Both the position numbers and the translations under genes were made by a program. A stretch of DNA of 64,000 nt, taken from Lysobacteraceae bacterium NML08-0793 (GTDB taxonomy: Bacteria; Pseudomonadota; Gammaproteobacteria; Xanthomonadales; Xanthomonadaceae). The stretch covers positions 1-64,000 of the forward strand of contig NWQR01000007.1 in the NCBI GenBank assembly GCA_002798275.1, given 5' to 3'. Below the pieces are notes generated by a model. That model was given only the letters and a program-made list of their open reading frames with translations, was not told the origin of the DNA and did no database searches. This document shows positions 32,110-42,232 of the stretch, in pieces (position 1 is the first letter of the stretch; every line of letters begins with the position of its first letter).

Positions 32110-32665
32110 GGCCACCGAACTCACCCGTCGCGGTATTGACCCAGACTTTTTCGCCATTGCTGATGTATTCGGGCACTTGGATTTCAATCCCGGTGGACAG
32201 TCGCGCAGGCTTCGGCCGCTTGGTGGCCGTGCCACCCTTGAGTTCCGGCGGGGTATCGACGACTTCCAGTACCACCGAGGTCGGCAACTGCAAGGCCACC
32301 GGCGTGTCGTCGATGATTTGCACGTAGCAGCCGGTCAGGCCATCGGTGATGTAACCGGCATCATCGCCAATGGCGCTGGCATCCAGCGAATACTGGCTGT
32401 AGTCCTCGTCGTCCATGAACACGAAGGCATCGCCGTCCTTGTAGGAAAAAGTGGCTTGACGGCGCAGCAGTTCCACTTCGGTCAGATTGTCGTCGGCATC
32501 GAAGCTGGCATCGAGCTTGTTGCCGCCCGGCACCGAATACATGGTGAAACGAAAGCGCACATTGCCGCCGCGCCCCTGCGGGCTGGAGCGCTCGATGTCG
32601 CGGATTTGATACACGCCGCCATTGTGTTCGACGACGTTGCCTTTTTTGATGTCGTAAGCCTTCAT
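32099..32665 (-). CDS. efpL: Elongation factor P-like protein EfpL (YeiP)
   Basis: 188 residues, three OB/KOW-like domains typical of EF-P. The tip of the first-domain loop is SSPQGRGG with Arg32 where canonical EF-P carries its modified Lys or Arg. The rest follows the YeiP subgroup ([44 protein letters not shown]). The family binds ribosomes stalled at proline-rich motifs and promotes peptide bond formation. The gene is 14 nt downstream of the SDR gene and overlaps the lipoprotein gene. Confidence 0.93.
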   Translation of the reverse strand: MKAYDIKKGNVVEHNGGVYQIRDIERSSPQGRGGNVRFRFTMYSVPGGNKLDASFDADDNLTEVELLRRQATFSYKDGDAFVFMDDEDYSQYSLDASAIGDDAGYITDGLTGCYVQIIDDTPVALQLPTSVVLEVVDTPPELKGGTATKRPKPARLSTGIEIQVPEYISNGEKVWVNTATGEFGGRAE

Positions 32666-32679
32666 GAAAACTCCCGTGG

Positions 32680-33450
32680 TTATTTCGCTGCCAGACGCAC
32701 CGCGCCATCAAGACGGATGGTTTCGCCATTCAGATAAGACGTGCCGATGATGTAGGCCGCAAGCTCGGCAAATTCTTCGGGCTTGCCAAGGCGCGAAGGG
32801 AAGGGGATGGATGCCGAGAGCGACTTCTGCACGTCTTCGGGCATGCCATCGACCATCGGTGTCCAGAAAATGCCCGGCGCAATGGTCATCACACGAATGC
32901 CAAAGCGCGCCAGTTCGCGCGCCATCGGCAAGGTCATGCCGACCACGCCGCCTTTCGATGCCGAATACGCCGCCTGCCCAATCTGGCCTTCATAAGCGGC
33001 CACCGAGGCGGTATTGATGATGACCCCGCGCTCGCCATCGGCAGCAGCTTCATTGTGTTGCATCAGGTCGGCACAGGCCTTGGCGACATTGAAGCTGCCG
33101 ACGAGGTTCACCATCACCGTGGTCTGGAACTGCGACAGCGGCATCGGCCCTGCCTTGCCCAGCACCCGGCCAGCCCCCAAGATGCCGGCGCAATTGATGC
33201 AGGCATTCAGCCCGCCGAGGAATTCACGCGCCTTGGCGACATTGGCGATGACTTCCGCCTCGTTGCTGACATCGGTTTTGAAGAACGCCGCCTTGTCTGC
33301 GCCAAGCTCGGCCACCGCCGCTTGGCCTTTTTCTTCGTTGACATCAAACAGCGCCACCTTGCCGCCTTGGGCGGTCAAATGCTTGGCCGTGGCAAAACCA
33401 AGCCCGGATGCGCCGCCGGTGATGATGGCGCGGGTTGCGGAAATCTGCAT
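32680..33450 (-). CDS. SDR-family 3-hydroxyacyl-CoA dehydrogenase-like oxidoreductase
   Basis: 256 residues from ATG 33450. Classical short-chain dehydrogenase: cofactor loop TGGASGLG (12-19), Asp in ALFDVN indicating NAD preference, NCAG, catalytic Ser-Tyr-Lys in [14 protein letters not shown] followed by YSASKGG. The C-terminal [10 protein letters not shown] and [14 protein letters not shown] fit the HSD17B10-type 3-hydroxyacyl-CoA dehydrogenase group, which acts in branched-chain amino-acid and fatty-acid breakdown. That would suit the nearby leucine pathway genes, but the specificity is inferred. Confidence 0.9.
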   Translation of the reverse strand: MQISATRAIITGGASGLGFATAKHLTAQGGKVALFDVNEEKGQAAVAELGADKAAFFKTDVSNEAEVIANVAKAREFLGGLNACINCAGILGAGRVLGKAGPMPLSQFQTTVMVNLVGSFNVAKACADLMQHNEAAADGERGVIINTASVAAYEGQIGQAAYSASKGGVVGMTLPMARELARFGIRVMTIAPGIFWTPMVDGMPEDVQKSLSASIPFPSRLGKPEEFAELAAYIIGTSYLNGETIRLDGAVRLAAK

Positions 33451-33497
33451 GAGAACCTCAGCGTGAGACAGGGAAAGGCGGGATTTTACCCAAGCCA

Positions 33498-33845
33498 TCA
33501 AGTTTTGGTCGGTACGCCGCCGGCAATAATCACCGCCATCCCGGCAAGACACAGCGCGATACCCAGCCAGTCGCTGTAGGCGGGCTTGATGCCATCCACC
33601 CGCCACAACCAGACAAGCGCCACACTGATATACACCCCGCCATAGGCCGCATACACACGACCACTGGCCTGCGGGTGCAGCGTCAAAAGCCAGGCAAATA
33701 GCGCCAAGCTCACCGCCGCAGGCACCAGCAACCAGGCACTGCGGCCTTGGCGCAGCCATAGATACGGCAGATAGCAGCCGATGATTTCAGCCAGCGCCGT
33801 CAGTGCGAACAGCCCGAGGGTTTTGGCAAGTGGCAAAAGGTTCAT
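33498..33845 (-). CDS. YnfA family (UPF0060) membrane protein
   Basis: 115 residues, four transmembrane helices. Signature [16 protein letters not shown] in helix 1 and [20 protein letters not shown] before helix 3, ending GVPTKT-type. Related to small multidrug resistance transporters; E. coli YnfA has been linked to efflux, though physiological substrates are unclear. Lies 47 nt upstream of the SDR gene on the same strand. Confidence 0.9.
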   Translation of the reverse strand: MNLLPLAKTLGLFALTALAEIIGCYLPYLWLRQGRSAWLLVPAAVSLALFAWLLTLHPQASGRVYAAYGGVYISVALVWLWRVDGIKPAYSDWLGIALCLAGMAVIIAGGVPTKT

Positions 33846-33895
33846 GAAAGCAGGCGGCTGACTGGACGGGATGGAGTCAAGATTTTAGTGGACAC

Positions 33896-34864
33896 TCAAT
33901 CCGCCCCTGCTTCTTCATCTTCATCATCGTCATGAATCCATTTCGGCAATATTCTGACTTTGGTGGCCTGCCTTCGGTTGTTGAAGTCTAAGGCGATTTC
34001 CTGAACATTGAGATTTCGTGAAGTCAAGTTCCAGGGGGTGGCCTGCTCATGATTTTTCAGGGTGTGGTAGAAATTGATATAGAAAAAGTCATCTGTTGAG
34101 CTGCACAAAGTGTATACAGGCCAGATGGATGCGCCTTGCGGAATGTGATGATTCAAAACTTTCAAAAGCCTTTGACTGACGGGGTGTCCATCCATGTCGG
34201 CTTGCAATACCCGTCCGCGCACAATTCCAGTATTTTCATCCTGCCAATTAACGATAAGCGCATGCAATTCCGTGGGCACGTATGTTCGCGGTGACCTGCT
34301 GGTTTCTCTTGGGCAATTGGCAAGATAGCGGATACGTTGCTCGCGCGATATTTGCATGTCATGCGTAAATCGCTGTAGCGTGGGGGCATTTGTCAAAAGT
34401 CGCCATCGATAATTTTGATAATGCTGCAACAAGTAGCCACTGCCATCAGCCTCAATGCCGATTTCCAGCGCCTGGACGTTGTCGTAGCTCTCCTGGTACT
34501 GGATACCGATACGTGCGCCCAGTTTGCTGCACATGCCCCAGGCGCGGGTAATGAATCTCTCTCCAATGTGTTCGTTAATGGCGTGCAGCAACTGGCTGTC
34601 AATCAGGCTGCCGTTGATGGATGCCAGCTTGATTCCATGTTCTTTACTCTCGTCTTGAGAGTAAAATCCACGTTCTTTTGCCCCCCTATTGGTTGCGCGG
34701 ACATGGATACTTTTCATCCCGCAGTTAAAGGCATAATCAATGTCCTCGGAGCGAGAGGAGCTGAATGTTCCAGGGCCATCCGTTATGATCTCGGTAATGA
34801 CTTCTTTGCCCTGATTGAAAGGCTGCGAGGCAAGTAATGTTAGTAAAAGCAAGGCAGACTTCAT
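33896..34864 (-). CDS. Secreted protein of unknown function, partner of the JAB-like protein
   Basis: 322 residues with a probable short signal peptide (MKSALLLLTLLASQPFNQ). The rest is soluble, with Cys at about 48, 109, 190 and 254, and ends in an acidic tail (HDDDEDEEAGAD). No family recognised. Its ATG overlaps the stop of the upstream JAB-like gene by 4 nt, so the two are expressed together. Codon and base usage are more AT-rich than the surrounding genes. A periplasmic immunity or accessory role for the upstream protein is a guess from arrangement only. Confidence 0.6.
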   Translation of the reverse strand: MKSALLLLTLLASQPFNQGKEVITEIITDGPGTFSSSRSEDIDYAFNCGMKSIHVRATNRGAKERGFYSQDESKEHGIKLASINGSLIDSQLLHAINEHIGERFITRAWGMCSKLGARIGIQYQESYDNVQALEIGIEADGSGYLLQHYQNYRWRLLTNAPTLQRFTHDMQISREQRIRYLANCPRETSRSPRTYVPTELHALIVNWQDENTGIVRGRVLQADMDGHPVSQRLLKVLNHHIPQGASIWPVYTLCSSTDDFFYINFYHTLKNHEQATPWNLTSRNLNVQEIALDFNNRRQATKVRILPKWIHDDDEDEEAGAD

Positions 34865-35616
34865 GGGGACTCGCCATGTATTGGACAGGGATTAGGAGGC
34901 GGCAAGTCGTCAGGTATGGATGGAGTTGGTACAAGACGTCTATTCCCGGATCCAGTTCTTAATCTAACGAGTTTCCTTATCCACTCTTCCCGATCTTCAT
35001 ATTCATATTCTCGTATTTTATGATCGGTGCCGATAATGTAGTAGGTAATCCCGGACTCTCTTTCTTTAAAGAGATATTCAGCGTTTTTCCAGTCGCCCTC
35101 GGATGGAAGTGTGTTTATCATTTTCTCTTTATCGCCAGAGCTGAACGATTTTTCGGGATGGTTATGAATAACGGCCATGATCATTTCAGGTGTAGTGCCG
35201 CTTTCAGTGATTGCTCTTCCTAGGGGAGCGTTTTTGCTGCTGCCTTGCAGAATGACGCCGGCCTTTATTTGTCCATCGGTATGGCGGTAAATGACGCCAA
35301 CATACTCAACTTCGAGATAATCGGGCTTTGACTTGATTTCCTTGGCCATATTGGAAGCAATGGCATCGACCCAGGCTTCAGTTTCTTCGGCTGTTTTGGG
35401 ACAGGTGCACTGGGGATTGAGCCAGCCGCTTTCTATGGCGCCATCTGGGATGAAGTCAAGAAGGTAATGGTTTTCGAAGTCATACAGCATCCACCAAAGC
35501 CATGGGTCATCAAGGATATCGTTTGAGCCTACAACTTCAACATGGTCAAGGACTGGGGGCTGATTTGTATTATCTGTATTGGAACCACTCTTGTTCTTAC
35601 GTTTTCGCTTGCTCAT
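34861..35616 (-). CDS. JAB/MPN (DUF4329-like) domain protein, possible orphan toxin module
   Basis: 251 residues from ATG 35616, with GAGGAG 6-7 nt upstream. Basic N-terminus (MSKRKRKNKSG), then VEVVGSNDILDDPW. The domain at about 105-210 has VEYVGVIYRHTDGQI and the metal-site-like MAVIHNHPEKSFSSGDKEKM: His-x-His-Pro followed by Ser and Asp, as in JAB/MPN-type or DUF4329 domains found at the ends of polymorphic toxins. The C-terminus is PPPNPCPIHGESP. No signal peptide or delivery domain is visible. The AT-rich composition suggests recent acquisition. Alternative: a stand-alone deubiquitinase-like or processing peptidase. Confidence 0.6.
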   Translation of the reverse strand: MSKRKRKNKSGSNTDNTNQPPVLDHVEVVGSNDILDDPWLWWMLYDFENHYLLDFIPDGAIESGWLNPQCTCPKTAEETEAWVDAIASNMAKEIKSKPDYLEVEYVGVIYRHTDGQIKAGVILQGSSKNAPLGRAITESGTTPEMIMAVIHNHPEKSFSSGDKEKMINTLPSEGDWKNAEYLFKERESGITYYIIGTDHKIREYEYEDREEWIRKLVRLRTGSGNRRLVPTPSIPDDLPPPNPCPIHGESP

Positions 35617-35642
35617 GGGATGCTCCTCAAAAACAAGCATTA

Positions 35643-35661
35643 AATGATATTCATTCTCATT
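35643..35661. promoter_or_regulatory. Fur-box-like operator
   Basis: A 19-bp sequence whose left 13 bp, AATGATATTCATT, differ from the Fur core AATGATAATCATT at one base; it continues CTCATT. It overlaps the -10 and spacer of the candidate promoter of the JAB-like gene, where a bound repressor would block transcription. Iron control is inferred from sequence only. Confidence 0.5.
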
Positions 35662-35671
35662 TTTGAGTCAA
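35644..35671 (-). promoter_or_regulatory. Candidate sigma-70 promoter for the JAB-like gene pair
   Basis: Reading the minus strand: TTGACT (complement of 35666-35671), 16-nt spacer, TATCAT (complement of 35644-35649), 28 nt before the start codon. Both hexamers match 5 of 6 or 4 of 6 consensus bases. Confidence 0.5.
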
Positions 35672-35713
35672 GCAGTTTTGGCCTAGGTTGTTCTGCTTTC
35701 TTGCGCATCAATG

Positions 35714-35748
35714 AAAAAGCTGGCCAAGTATTTGTGGCCAGCTTTTTT
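35714..35748 (-). terminator. Strong, potentially bidirectional terminator
   Basis: Perfect 12-bp stem AAAAAGCTGGCC / GGCCAGCTTTTT (35714-35725 and 35736-35747) with a 10-nt loop. The stem's A and T ends give a U run in either direction. It ends the HMG-CoA lyase transcript before the JAB-like promoter. Confidence 0.85.
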
Positions 35749-35772
35749 GTTGAGGGCTTGCAAAGGGGGGAG

Positions 35773-36669
35773 TCAGGCGGCTCGTGCGCGCGTCACCTTG
35801 CTGCTGGTGGTGCGGCCGAGTTTCTCGGCAAGCCACTGTCCGGTTTCAACCAGGCGGTCGAGGTCGATGCCGGTTTCCACGCCCAAGCCATGCAGCATAT
35901 ACACCACGTCTTCGCTGGCGACATTGCCGCTGGCACCCTTGGCATAGGGGCAGCCGCCGGTGCCGGATACCGCAGCATCGACCACGGCCACGCCTTCTTC
36001 CAGACAGGCGAGGATATTGGCCAGTGCCTGGCCGTAGGTGTCGTGGAAGTGGATGGCAAGAGCGCTCATCGGTACGGCCTCACTCACCACGCGCAGCATG
36101 GCGCGTGCTTTGCCGGGGGTGCCAACGCCGATGGTGTCACCCAGCGAAATCTCGTAGCAGCCCATCTGGTGCAGGGCGCGGGCAACACGAACCACATCTT
36201 CCAGCGGCACTTCGCCCTGATACGGGCAGCCGAGCACGGTGGAGACATAGCCGCGCACTTTGATGCCGTCGGCGCGTGCCGCTTCCAGTATCGGGGCGAA
36301 GCGCTGCAGGGACTGGTCAATCCCGGCATTGGTGTTCTTGAGGTTGAAGGCTTCCGAGGCGGCGGTGAACACGGCCACTTCTTTGGCACCAACCGCTTTG
36401 GCGCGCTCATAGCCTTGCAGATTGGGGGTGAGTACCGGGTAGCTGATGTCGGGATGTTTTTCGATACCGGCAAACACTTCGGCGGCATCGGCCATCTGCG
36501 GCACCCATTTCGGGCTGACAAAGCTGGTGGCCTCGATGGTTTTCAGGCCAGTTTGTGACAGGCGGTTGATCAGCTCGATTTTGTCGGCGGTGGCGATGAA
36601 GGTCTTTTCGTTTTGCAGGCCATCGCGCGGGCCGACTTCAACAATACGGACGTGGTTGGGCTGGCTCAT
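35773..36669 (-). CDS. Hydroxymethylglutaryl-CoA lyase
   Basis: 298 residues from ATG 36669. TIM-barrel HMG-CoA lyase: metal/acid segment [12 protein letters not shown] near the N-terminus, [23 protein letters not shown], and the catalytic Cys240 in [17 protein letters not shown]. Splits HMG-CoA to acetyl-CoA and acetoacetate, the last step of leucine degradation (LiuE/MvaB). It starts 1 nt after the stop of the MCC alpha gene, so it is co-transcribed with it. A strong terminator follows. Confidence 0.95.
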   Translation of the reverse strand: MSQPNHVRIVEVGPRDGLQNEKTFIATADKIELINRLSQTGLKTIEATSFVSPKWVPQMADAAEVFAGIEKHPDISYPVLTPNLQGYERAKAVGAKEVAVFTAASEAFNLKNTNAGIDQSLQRFAPILEAARADGIKVRGYVSTVLGCPYQGEVPLEDVVRVARALHQMGCYEISLGDTIGVGTPGKARAMLRVVSEAVPMSALAIHFHDTYGQALANILACLEEGVAVVDAAVSGTGGCPYAKGASGNVASEDVVYMLHGLGVETGIDLDRLVETGQWLAEKLGRTTSSKVTRARAA

Positions 36670-36670
36670 C

Positions 36671-38656
36671 TCATGCTTCCAAGGTGGCAAGTACGGCATC
36701 GGCTTCGACAAATTCGCCTTCCTTGACCCGCAGCTCGGCAATCACGCCATCACGCGGGGCTTTGAGTACCAGCTCCATCTTCATCGCTTCCATCACCAGC
36801 ACGGTGTCGCCGGCCTGTATTTTTTGGCCGGGGCGGCTGGGCACCAGCACCACGCGGCCGGGCATGGGCGCGCGGATGCGGTCATCGGCATGGCTGTCGG
36901 CTTCGTCTTCCAGCCGGTGCAGGGGCAGCCGGGTAAAAAGGTGGCGACGCTCGCCATCGTGCAGGGTGATGCGTGCGTCCTGGATACGCACTTCAAAGCG
37001 CTGTGCTCGCCCGTCGATGCGACCGCTCAGCACGCCGCCTTCAAGGCGCATACCCTCGAAAGTGGTGGTGGTTTCACCCTCAATCACCCGGTAGTTGCCG
37101 CCATGGCCTGCGATGGCAAGACGGATATCGGCTTTGCCGTGTTGCAGGCGCAGGGGCGATGCGCCCTGTCCATCCAGCCGCCAGCCATCGGCCACTTCCC
37201 ACGGTGAAGCCGCTTGCCGCGCCGGCGTGCTGGCTTCTTGCAGGCGCAGGGCGACCGCGGCGATGGCGCGCAGCCGGGTATCGTCAGCTTGAGCGTGCGT
37301 GCTGCCAATGAACTCGTCCAGATGACGGTCCAGATAGCCGGTGTCGATTTCGCCATTGACCACGGCCGGGTGCCGAATCAGGCGCTCAAGAAAGCCGATA
37401 TTGGATTTGGGGCCTTCAATGTCGCAGGCGGCCAGCGCCGCGCCCAGACGCACCAGCGCCTGCCTGCGATCCTGACCATAGACAATCAGCTTGGCAATCA
37501 TCGGGTCGTAGAAGATGGTGACGGTATCGCCTTCGACCACGCCCGAATCAATGCGCACATCCGGCATGAACTCCGGCAGCGTCAGCTGAGTCAGCTTGCC
37601 GGAGCCGGGCAGGAAGCCCGCTTCCGGGTCTTCGGCATACAGCCGCACTTCGATGGCATGGCCGTGGCTATAGATGTTTTGCTGGCCGCGCGGCAGCTTT
37701 TCGCCGGCGGCCACGCGCAACTGCCATTCCACCAAGTCCAGCCCGGTAACCAGTTCGGTCACCGGGTGTTCGACTTGCAGGCGGGTATTGATTTCCATGA
37801 AGTAGAACTGCCCGTCCTGGCCGACGATGAACTCCACCGTGCCGGCATTTTGGTAATCAATCGCCCGACCGGCAGCGACTGCGGCCGCACCCATTGCCTG
37901 ACGCAATTCCGGGGTGAGGAACGGCGAGGGCGATTCTTCCAGCACTTTCTGGTAGCGGCGCTGGGCGGAGCATTCGCGCTCGTTGAGGTGGATAACCTCG
38001 CCGTGGGCATCGCCGAAAATCTGGATTTCGATATGCCGCGGCTTTTCGATATAGCGCTCCAGGAGCACGCGGTCGCGGCCAAAGGCATTGGCGGCTTCGC
38101 GCTGGCAGCTTTCGAGATTGGGCATGAACTCCAGTGCGCTGCGCACGATACGCATGCCTTTGCCGCCGCCGCCGTGCGCGGCCTTGATCATCAACGGGTA
38201 GCCGATACGGTCGGCCTCTTGCTTCAAACGCGCCGGGCTTTGATCTTCGCCGGTATAGCCCGGCACCACCGGAACTCCGGCGGCCTGCATCAGCTCCTTG
38301 GCACCGGCCTTGCTGCCCATCTTGCGCATGCTAGCCGCCTTGGGGCCGATGAATACCAGACCGGCCGCTTCCACCGCATCGGCAAAGTCGGCGTTTTCCG
38401 ACAGAAAGCCATAGCCGGGGTGAATCGCCTGTGCGCCGCTGCGCTTGGCGACATCCAGAATCACCTCGCCGCGCAGATAGCTTTCTTGTGGGCGCGAGCC
38501 GCCAATGGGCCAAGCTTCATCGGCCTGACGCACATGCTGGGCATTGGCATCGGCTTCGGAATACACCGCCACGGTGCGGATACCCAGGCGTCGGGCAGTG
38601 CGGATGATGCGGCAGGCGATTTCGCCACGGTTGGCGATCAGGATTTTGTCGAACAT
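36671..38656 (-). CDS. Methylcrotonyl-CoA carboxylase biotin-containing (alpha) subunit
   Basis: 661 residues. Biotin carboxylase domain (about 1-450): [20 protein letters not shown]-grasp glycine loop [28 protein letters not shown] linker region follows, then a C-terminal biotinyl domain with VMEAMKMEL, the biotin-accepting Lys626. With the beta subunit at 40533-42140 it forms MCC (LiuD), which carboxylates 3-methylcrotonyl-CoA in leucine catabolism. Gene context (beta subunit, enoyl-CoA hydratase, HMG-CoA lyase) separates it from other acyl-CoA carboxylases. Confidence 0.94.
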   Translation of the reverse strand: MFDKILIANRGEIACRIIRTARRLGIRTVAVYSEADANAQHVRQADEAWPIGGSRPQESYLRGEVILDVAKRSGAQAIHPGYGFLSENADFADAVEAAGLVFIGPKAASMRKMGSKAGAKELMQAAGVPVVPGYTGEDQSPARLKQEADRIGYPLMIKAAHGGGGKGMRIVRSALEFMPNLESCQREAANAFGRDRVLLERYIEKPRHIEIQIFGDAHGEVIHLNERECSAQRRYQKVLEESPSPFLTPELRQAMGAAAVAAGRAIDYQNAGTVEFIVGQDGQFYFMEINTRLQVEHPVTELVTGLDLVEWQLRVAAGEKLPRGQQNIYSHGHAIEVRLYAEDPEAGFLPGSGKLTQLTLPEFMPDVRIDSGVVEGDTVTIFYDPMIAKLIVYGQDRRQALVRLGAALAACDIEGPKSNIGFLERLIRHPAVVNGEIDTGYLDRHLDEFIGSTHAQADDTRLRAIAAVALRLQEASTPARQAASPWEVADGWRLDGQGASPLRLQHGKADIRLAIAGHGGNYRVIEGETTTTFEGMRLEGGVLSGRIDGRAQRFEVRIQDARITLHDGERRHLFTRLPLHRLEDEADSHADDRIRAPMPGRVVLVPSRPGQKIQAGDTVLVMEAMKMELVLKAPRDGVIAELRVKEGEFVEADAVLATLEA

Positions 38657-38668
38657 GGGGATTCCAAT

Positions 38669-39454
38669 TCAGTGTTGCGTCCAGGCGGCTGGGCGTTTTT
38701 CCAGAAAAGCGCTGATGCCTTCCTGGCCTTCGGGCGATACGCGCAAACGGGCAATCAATGCGGCATTGTCGGCATCTTGTCGGGCGCTGTCGGTATCGGC
38801 AAGCACGTCGCGCACCAAGCGTTTGGCGCTGGCGCTGGCATGTGGGCCGGCCTTCAAAAGCAGGGCGATTTGTTTGTTGACTGCGGCATCTAGGGCTTCG
38901 GCCGGCACCACTTGATGCAGCAAGCCAAGGCGGAAGGCTTCTGCCGCATCGAAGATTTCCGCGCTGGCAAAATAGCGCCGCGCCGCGCGTGCGCCGATGG
39001 CTTCCACCACATACGGCGAAATCACCGCAGGCAAAAGGCCGAGGCGGCTTTCGGTCAGGCCGAATTTGGCTTCGGGCACGCCGATGGCGATATCGCAGCA
39101 GGCCACCAGCCCGACGCCGCCGCCAAAGGCCGCGCCTTGTACCCGGGCGATGCTGGGCTTGGGCAATTCATTCAAGGTGCGCATCAGCGTAGCCAGTGCC
39201 AGGGAGTCCTCGCGGTTTTGCGCCTCGCTCATCTGCGCCATGCTGCGCATCCAGTTGAGATCGGCACCGGCGGAGAACGAAGCGCCTTCGCCTTCCAGCA
39301 CCAGCACGCGCACGTGCGTATCGGCGGCAATTTCGTGCAGGGCAGTGGTCAAATCGGCAATCAGCCCGGCATCAAAGGCGTTGTGCAGGGCAGGGCGGGT
39401 CAGGCGCAGGCGGGCGACTGCGCCTTCGCGCAGCAGTTCCATGGATTGGCTCAT
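38669..39454 (-). CDS. Methylglutaconyl-CoA hydratase-like enoyl-CoA hydratase (LiuC)
   Basis: 261 residues of the crotonase fold: oxyanion-hole segments SFSAGADLNWM and VQGAAFGGGVGLVACCDIAIG, then FGLTESRLGLLPAVISPYV. The context between MCC subunits and HMG-CoA lyase supports 3-methylglutaconyl-CoA hydratase, the step between carboxylation and cleavage in leucine breakdown. The 12-nt gap to the MCC alpha gene indicates co-transcription. Confidence 0.9.
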   Translation of the reverse strand: MSQSMELLREGAVARLRLTRPALHNAFDAGLIADLTTALHEIAADTHVRVLVLEGEGASFSAGADLNWMRSMAQMSEAQNREDSLALATLMRTLNELPKPSIARVQGAAFGGGVGLVACCDIAIGVPEAKFGLTESRLGLLPAVISPYVVEAIGARAARRYFASAEIFDAAEAFRLGLLHQVVPAEALDAAVNKQIALLLKAGPHASASAKRLVRDVLADTDSARQDADNAALIARLRVSPEGQEGISAFLEKRPAAWTQH

Positions 39455-39530
39455 GCAGGGCTCTTGGAGTGAAACAGGCCATCATGATAGCCGTGCCGAC
39501 GCATGGCTTGATGCGTCTGGCAGAAGAAAA

Positions 39531-39890
39531 TCAGCGCGGGCGCATCCGGGTGCTGGCCACCAAGTCCACATGCAGTGAAAAAGTGCGTGTTTCGCCCGGC
39601 TGCATGGCGCCGACGCCCACCACATGCCGGGCGATTTCTTCGCCGCGTTCATTCTTGACTACGGCCACCATCGAGTATTCCCAAGCCTCACCAGGCGCCG
39701 GGCCAGGCAGGCTGCCTTCGATTTTCAGCGGCGATGCCAGCACTTGGCGTTCTGGTGTGGCATCAAAACGCAAGTGTCCCTTGCACTGCGGACAAACCGA
39801 GGCGCTGGCGAGAATGGTGGCGCGGCAATGGGGGCAACTACGGGTTGCCCCGATATCAGAGTGTTTGCCACGCCCAAGCAGGCTGCTCAT
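39531..39890 (-). CDS. Small zinc-ribbon protein
   Basis: 119 residues from ATG 39890, overlapping the bactofilin stop by 4 nt. The N-terminal zinc ribbon has CPHC (about 20-23) and CPQC (about 34-37) pairs. A C-terminal beta-rich region of about 70 residues follows (LKIEGSLPGPAPGEAWEYSM, ETRTFSLHVDL), resembling an FxLYD-like or immunoglobulin-like fold. Function unknown. Coupling with bactofilin suggests a shared role. Confidence 0.7.
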   Translation of the reverse strand: MSSLLGRGKHSDIGATRSCPHCRATILASASVCPQCKGHLRFDATPERQVLASPLKIEGSLPGPAPGEAWEYSMVAVVKNERGEEIARHVVGVGAMQPGETRTFSLHVDLVASTRMRPR

Positions 39891-40426
39891 GCGCTGGCAG
39901 CGGCGTCCTTGCCGTCTTGCGGCTTGCTTTCGCTCTTGCCGCTTTTGCCATCCCAGCTGCCGCATTCGACATGACCACGCAGGCGTGCACCGGAAACGAT
40001 GGTGAGATCATCGGCTTTGATATCGCCGGTCATTCTGCTCGAGGCTTGCAGCTCCACGCGGCGGGCCGCGTCGATATTGCCTTCCAAGTCGCCGGAAAGC
40101 GTTACCTTCTCGGCATGTACCGAGCCATTCAAATGCGCGCCCTGTTCGATGGTGAGGTCGCCTTTGACATTGACATCGCCCTTGAATTTGCCGGCGATGC
40201 GCACATGTCCGGTGCCTTCAATCTTGCCCTCGATGCTGAGATCGGCGGCGATGACCGATTCTTTGGCGCGGCTGCCCTGTGTAGTGCTTGCCGATGCGCC
40301 GGCCTCACGTGTGCTTTGGGATTGCGTTGCAATGAACGGCGTTGTAACCGCATCGCTCGGAAAATCAGCGATTTCCTTTTCTTTTTCCTTCTTGGCACTG
40401 TTGCCGGGATCTCTCCAACTCACCAT
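39887..40426 (-). CDS. Bactofilin (polymer-forming cytoskeletal protein)
   Basis: 179 residues. Disordered N-terminus (1-58), then a bactofilin right-handed beta-helix (about 59-150) with regular short repeats: SIEGKIEGTGHVRIAGKFKGD, noted by its key Gly/Val spacing, then VNVKGDLTIEQGAHLNGSV and KADDLTIVSGARLRG. Charged C-terminus. By family it self-assembles into membrane-associated filaments used in cell shape, stalk or polar organisation. It sits between the two MCC subunit genes, 106 nt downstream of the beta subunit, which is unexpected company. Confidence 0.92.
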   Translation of the reverse strand: MVSWRDPGNSAKKEKEKEIADFPSDAVTTPFIATQSQSTREAGASASTTQGSRAKESVIAADLSIEGKIEGTGHVRIAGKFKGDVNVKGDLTIEQGAHLNGSVHAEKVTLSGDLEGNIDAARRVELQASSRMTGDIKADDLTIVSGARLRGHVECGSWDGKSGKSESKPQDGKDAAASA

Positions 40427-40532
40427 ATGACTTCTCTCTCATCGGGAGCAGCAAGGCTGCGGGAGAGGCGAACTTATCACGCGCCCACAGCCTTGCCCAC
40501 TGTACGCAGGTGTTTGGAATCCCGAAGGTCAG

Positions 40533-42140
40533 TTACATTCGGAACACGCCAAAGCGTGCCGGCTCAATCGGGGCATTGAGCGAAGCGGCCAGCGCCAGTC
40601 CCAGCACGCGCCGGGTATCGGCCGGGTCGATGATGCCGTCATCCCATAGCCTTGCCGTGGCGTAATACGGATTGCCCTGGTCTTCGTATTGCTGGCGGAT
40701 AGGCGCCTTGAAGGCTTCTTCTTCCTCCGCACTCCATTGCCCGCCACGGGCTTCGATGCCATCACGGCGCACCGTCGCCAGCACGCTGGCGGCCTGCTCG
40801 CCCCCCATCACGCTGATGCGTGCATTCGGCCACATCCACAAGAAACGCCCGCCATAGGCACGACCGCACATGGCGTAATTGCCCGCCCCAAAGCTGCCGC
40901 CAATCACCACGGTGAACTTCGGTACGCTGGAGCAGGCCACCGCCGTCACCATCTTGGCACCGTCGCGGGCGATGCCGGCGTTTTCATATTTTTTGCCGAC
41001 CATGAAGCCCGTGATGTTTTGCAGAAATACCAGCGGGATGCCACGCTGATTGCATAGCTCGATGAAATGGGCCCCCTTCAGGGCACTTTCGGAGAACAAG
41101 ATGCCGTTATTGGCCACGATGCCGACCGGGCATCCGTGGATATGCGCAAAGCCGCAGACCAAGGTTTTGCCGTAGCGCGCCTTGAACTCCTGAAACTCGC
41201 TGCCATCGACAATCCGGGCAATCACCTCGCGGATATCAAACGGCTTGCGCGCATCCTGCGGCACGATGCCGTAAAGCTCCTCGACCGGATACAGCGGCTC
41301 GACGCTGGGCTTGAGTGCTACCGGCACCTGCCTGCTGCGGTTCAGGTTTGCCACCACGTCCCGGGCGATGGCGAGTGCATGGTGGTCGTCTTCGGCAAAG
41401 TGGTCAGCCACGCCGGAGATGCGGGTATGCACATCGGCACCGCCTAGTTCTTCGGCATCAACGACCTCGCCGGTGGCGGCCTTCACCAGCGGCGGGCCGC
41501 CGAGAAAGATGGTGCCCTGTTCTTTGACGATGATGCTTTCATCGCACATCGCCGGCACATACGCGCCGCCTGCGGTGCAGCTGCCCATCACCACGGCGAT
41601 TTGCGGGATGTTCTCCGCACTCATGCGTGCCTGGTTGTAGAAGATGCGGCCAAAGTGCTCTTTGTCCGGAAAGACTTCATCCTGCAATGGCAAAAATGCG
41701 CCGCCGGAGTCTGCCAGATAGATGCAGGGCAGATGGTTTTCACGTGCCACTTCCTGCGCGCGCAGATGCTTTTTCACCGTCATCGGAAAATAAGTTCCGC
41801 CCTTGACCGTGGCATCGTTGGCGACGATCACGCACTCCTGCCCGCAGACCCGGCCAATGCCGGTAACGATTCCCGCAGCCGGTGCCGCATCGCCATACAT
41901 GCCTTCGGCCGCCAGCGCATTCAGCTCCAGAAACGGACTGCCTGGGTCGAGCAGGGCATTGATGCGATCGCGTGCCAGCAATTTGCCGCGTGCGGTGTGC
42001 TTGTTTCTTGCCGCCTCGCCACCACCATCGGCGGCGCGTTTGAGGCGCTGATGCAGCTCACGGGTCAAGGCGCGATGGTATTCGGCATTGGCAGTGAAAT
42101 CGGCAGAACGGGCATCCAGTTGCGAGGCGATTTGAGGCAT
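40533..42140 (-). CDS. Methylcrotonyl-CoA carboxylase carboxyltransferase (beta) subunit
   Basis: 535 residues from ATG 42140 ([12 protein letters not shown]); upstream in-frame codons would run into the tRNA-Leu region. Crotonase-fold acyl-CoA carboxyltransferase: [51 protein letters not shown], and C-terminal [16 protein letters not shown] and [16 protein letters not shown]. This is LiuB, partner of the biotin subunit at 36671-38656. The isovaleryl-CoA dehydrogenase (liuA) expected upstream is not in the window. A tRNA gene lies divergently next to it. Confidence 0.95.
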   Translation of the reverse strand: MPQIASQLDARSADFTANAEYHRALTRELHQRLKRAADGGGEAARNKHTARGKLLARDRINALLDPGSPFLELNALAAEGMYGDAAPAAGIVTGIGRVCGQECVIVANDATVKGGTYFPMTVKKHLRAQEVARENHLPCIYLADSGGAFLPLQDEVFPDKEHFGRIFYNQARMSAENIPQIAVVMGSCTAGGAYVPAMCDESIIVKEQGTIFLGGPPLVKAATGEVVDAEELGGADVHTRISGVADHFAEDDHHALAIARDVVANLNRSRQVPVALKPSVEPLYPVEELYGIVPQDARKPFDIREVIARIVDGSEFQEFKARYGKTLVCGFAHIHGCPVGIVANNGILFSESALKGAHFIELCNQRGIPLVFLQNITGFMVGKKYENAGIARDGAKMVTAVACSSVPKFTVVIGGSFGAGNYAMCGRAYGGRFLWMWPNARISVMGGEQAASVLATVRRDGIEARGGQWSAEEEEAFKAPIRQQYEDQGNPYYATARLWDDGIIDPADTRRVLGLALAASLNAPIEPARFGVFRM

Positions 42141-42232
42141 GGCTTTCACGAGCGGCAGAAAGCGGCAAGGATACCGGTTTTGCTGTCGATGCAGCAGCAG
42201 ATATCTTGCAGTTATGCGATGATGCGCAGCTT

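Noticed and set aside
37214-38893. A 559-codon plus-strand frame
   Set aside because: Antisense to the biotin carboxylase gene; low-complexity composition and no domain.
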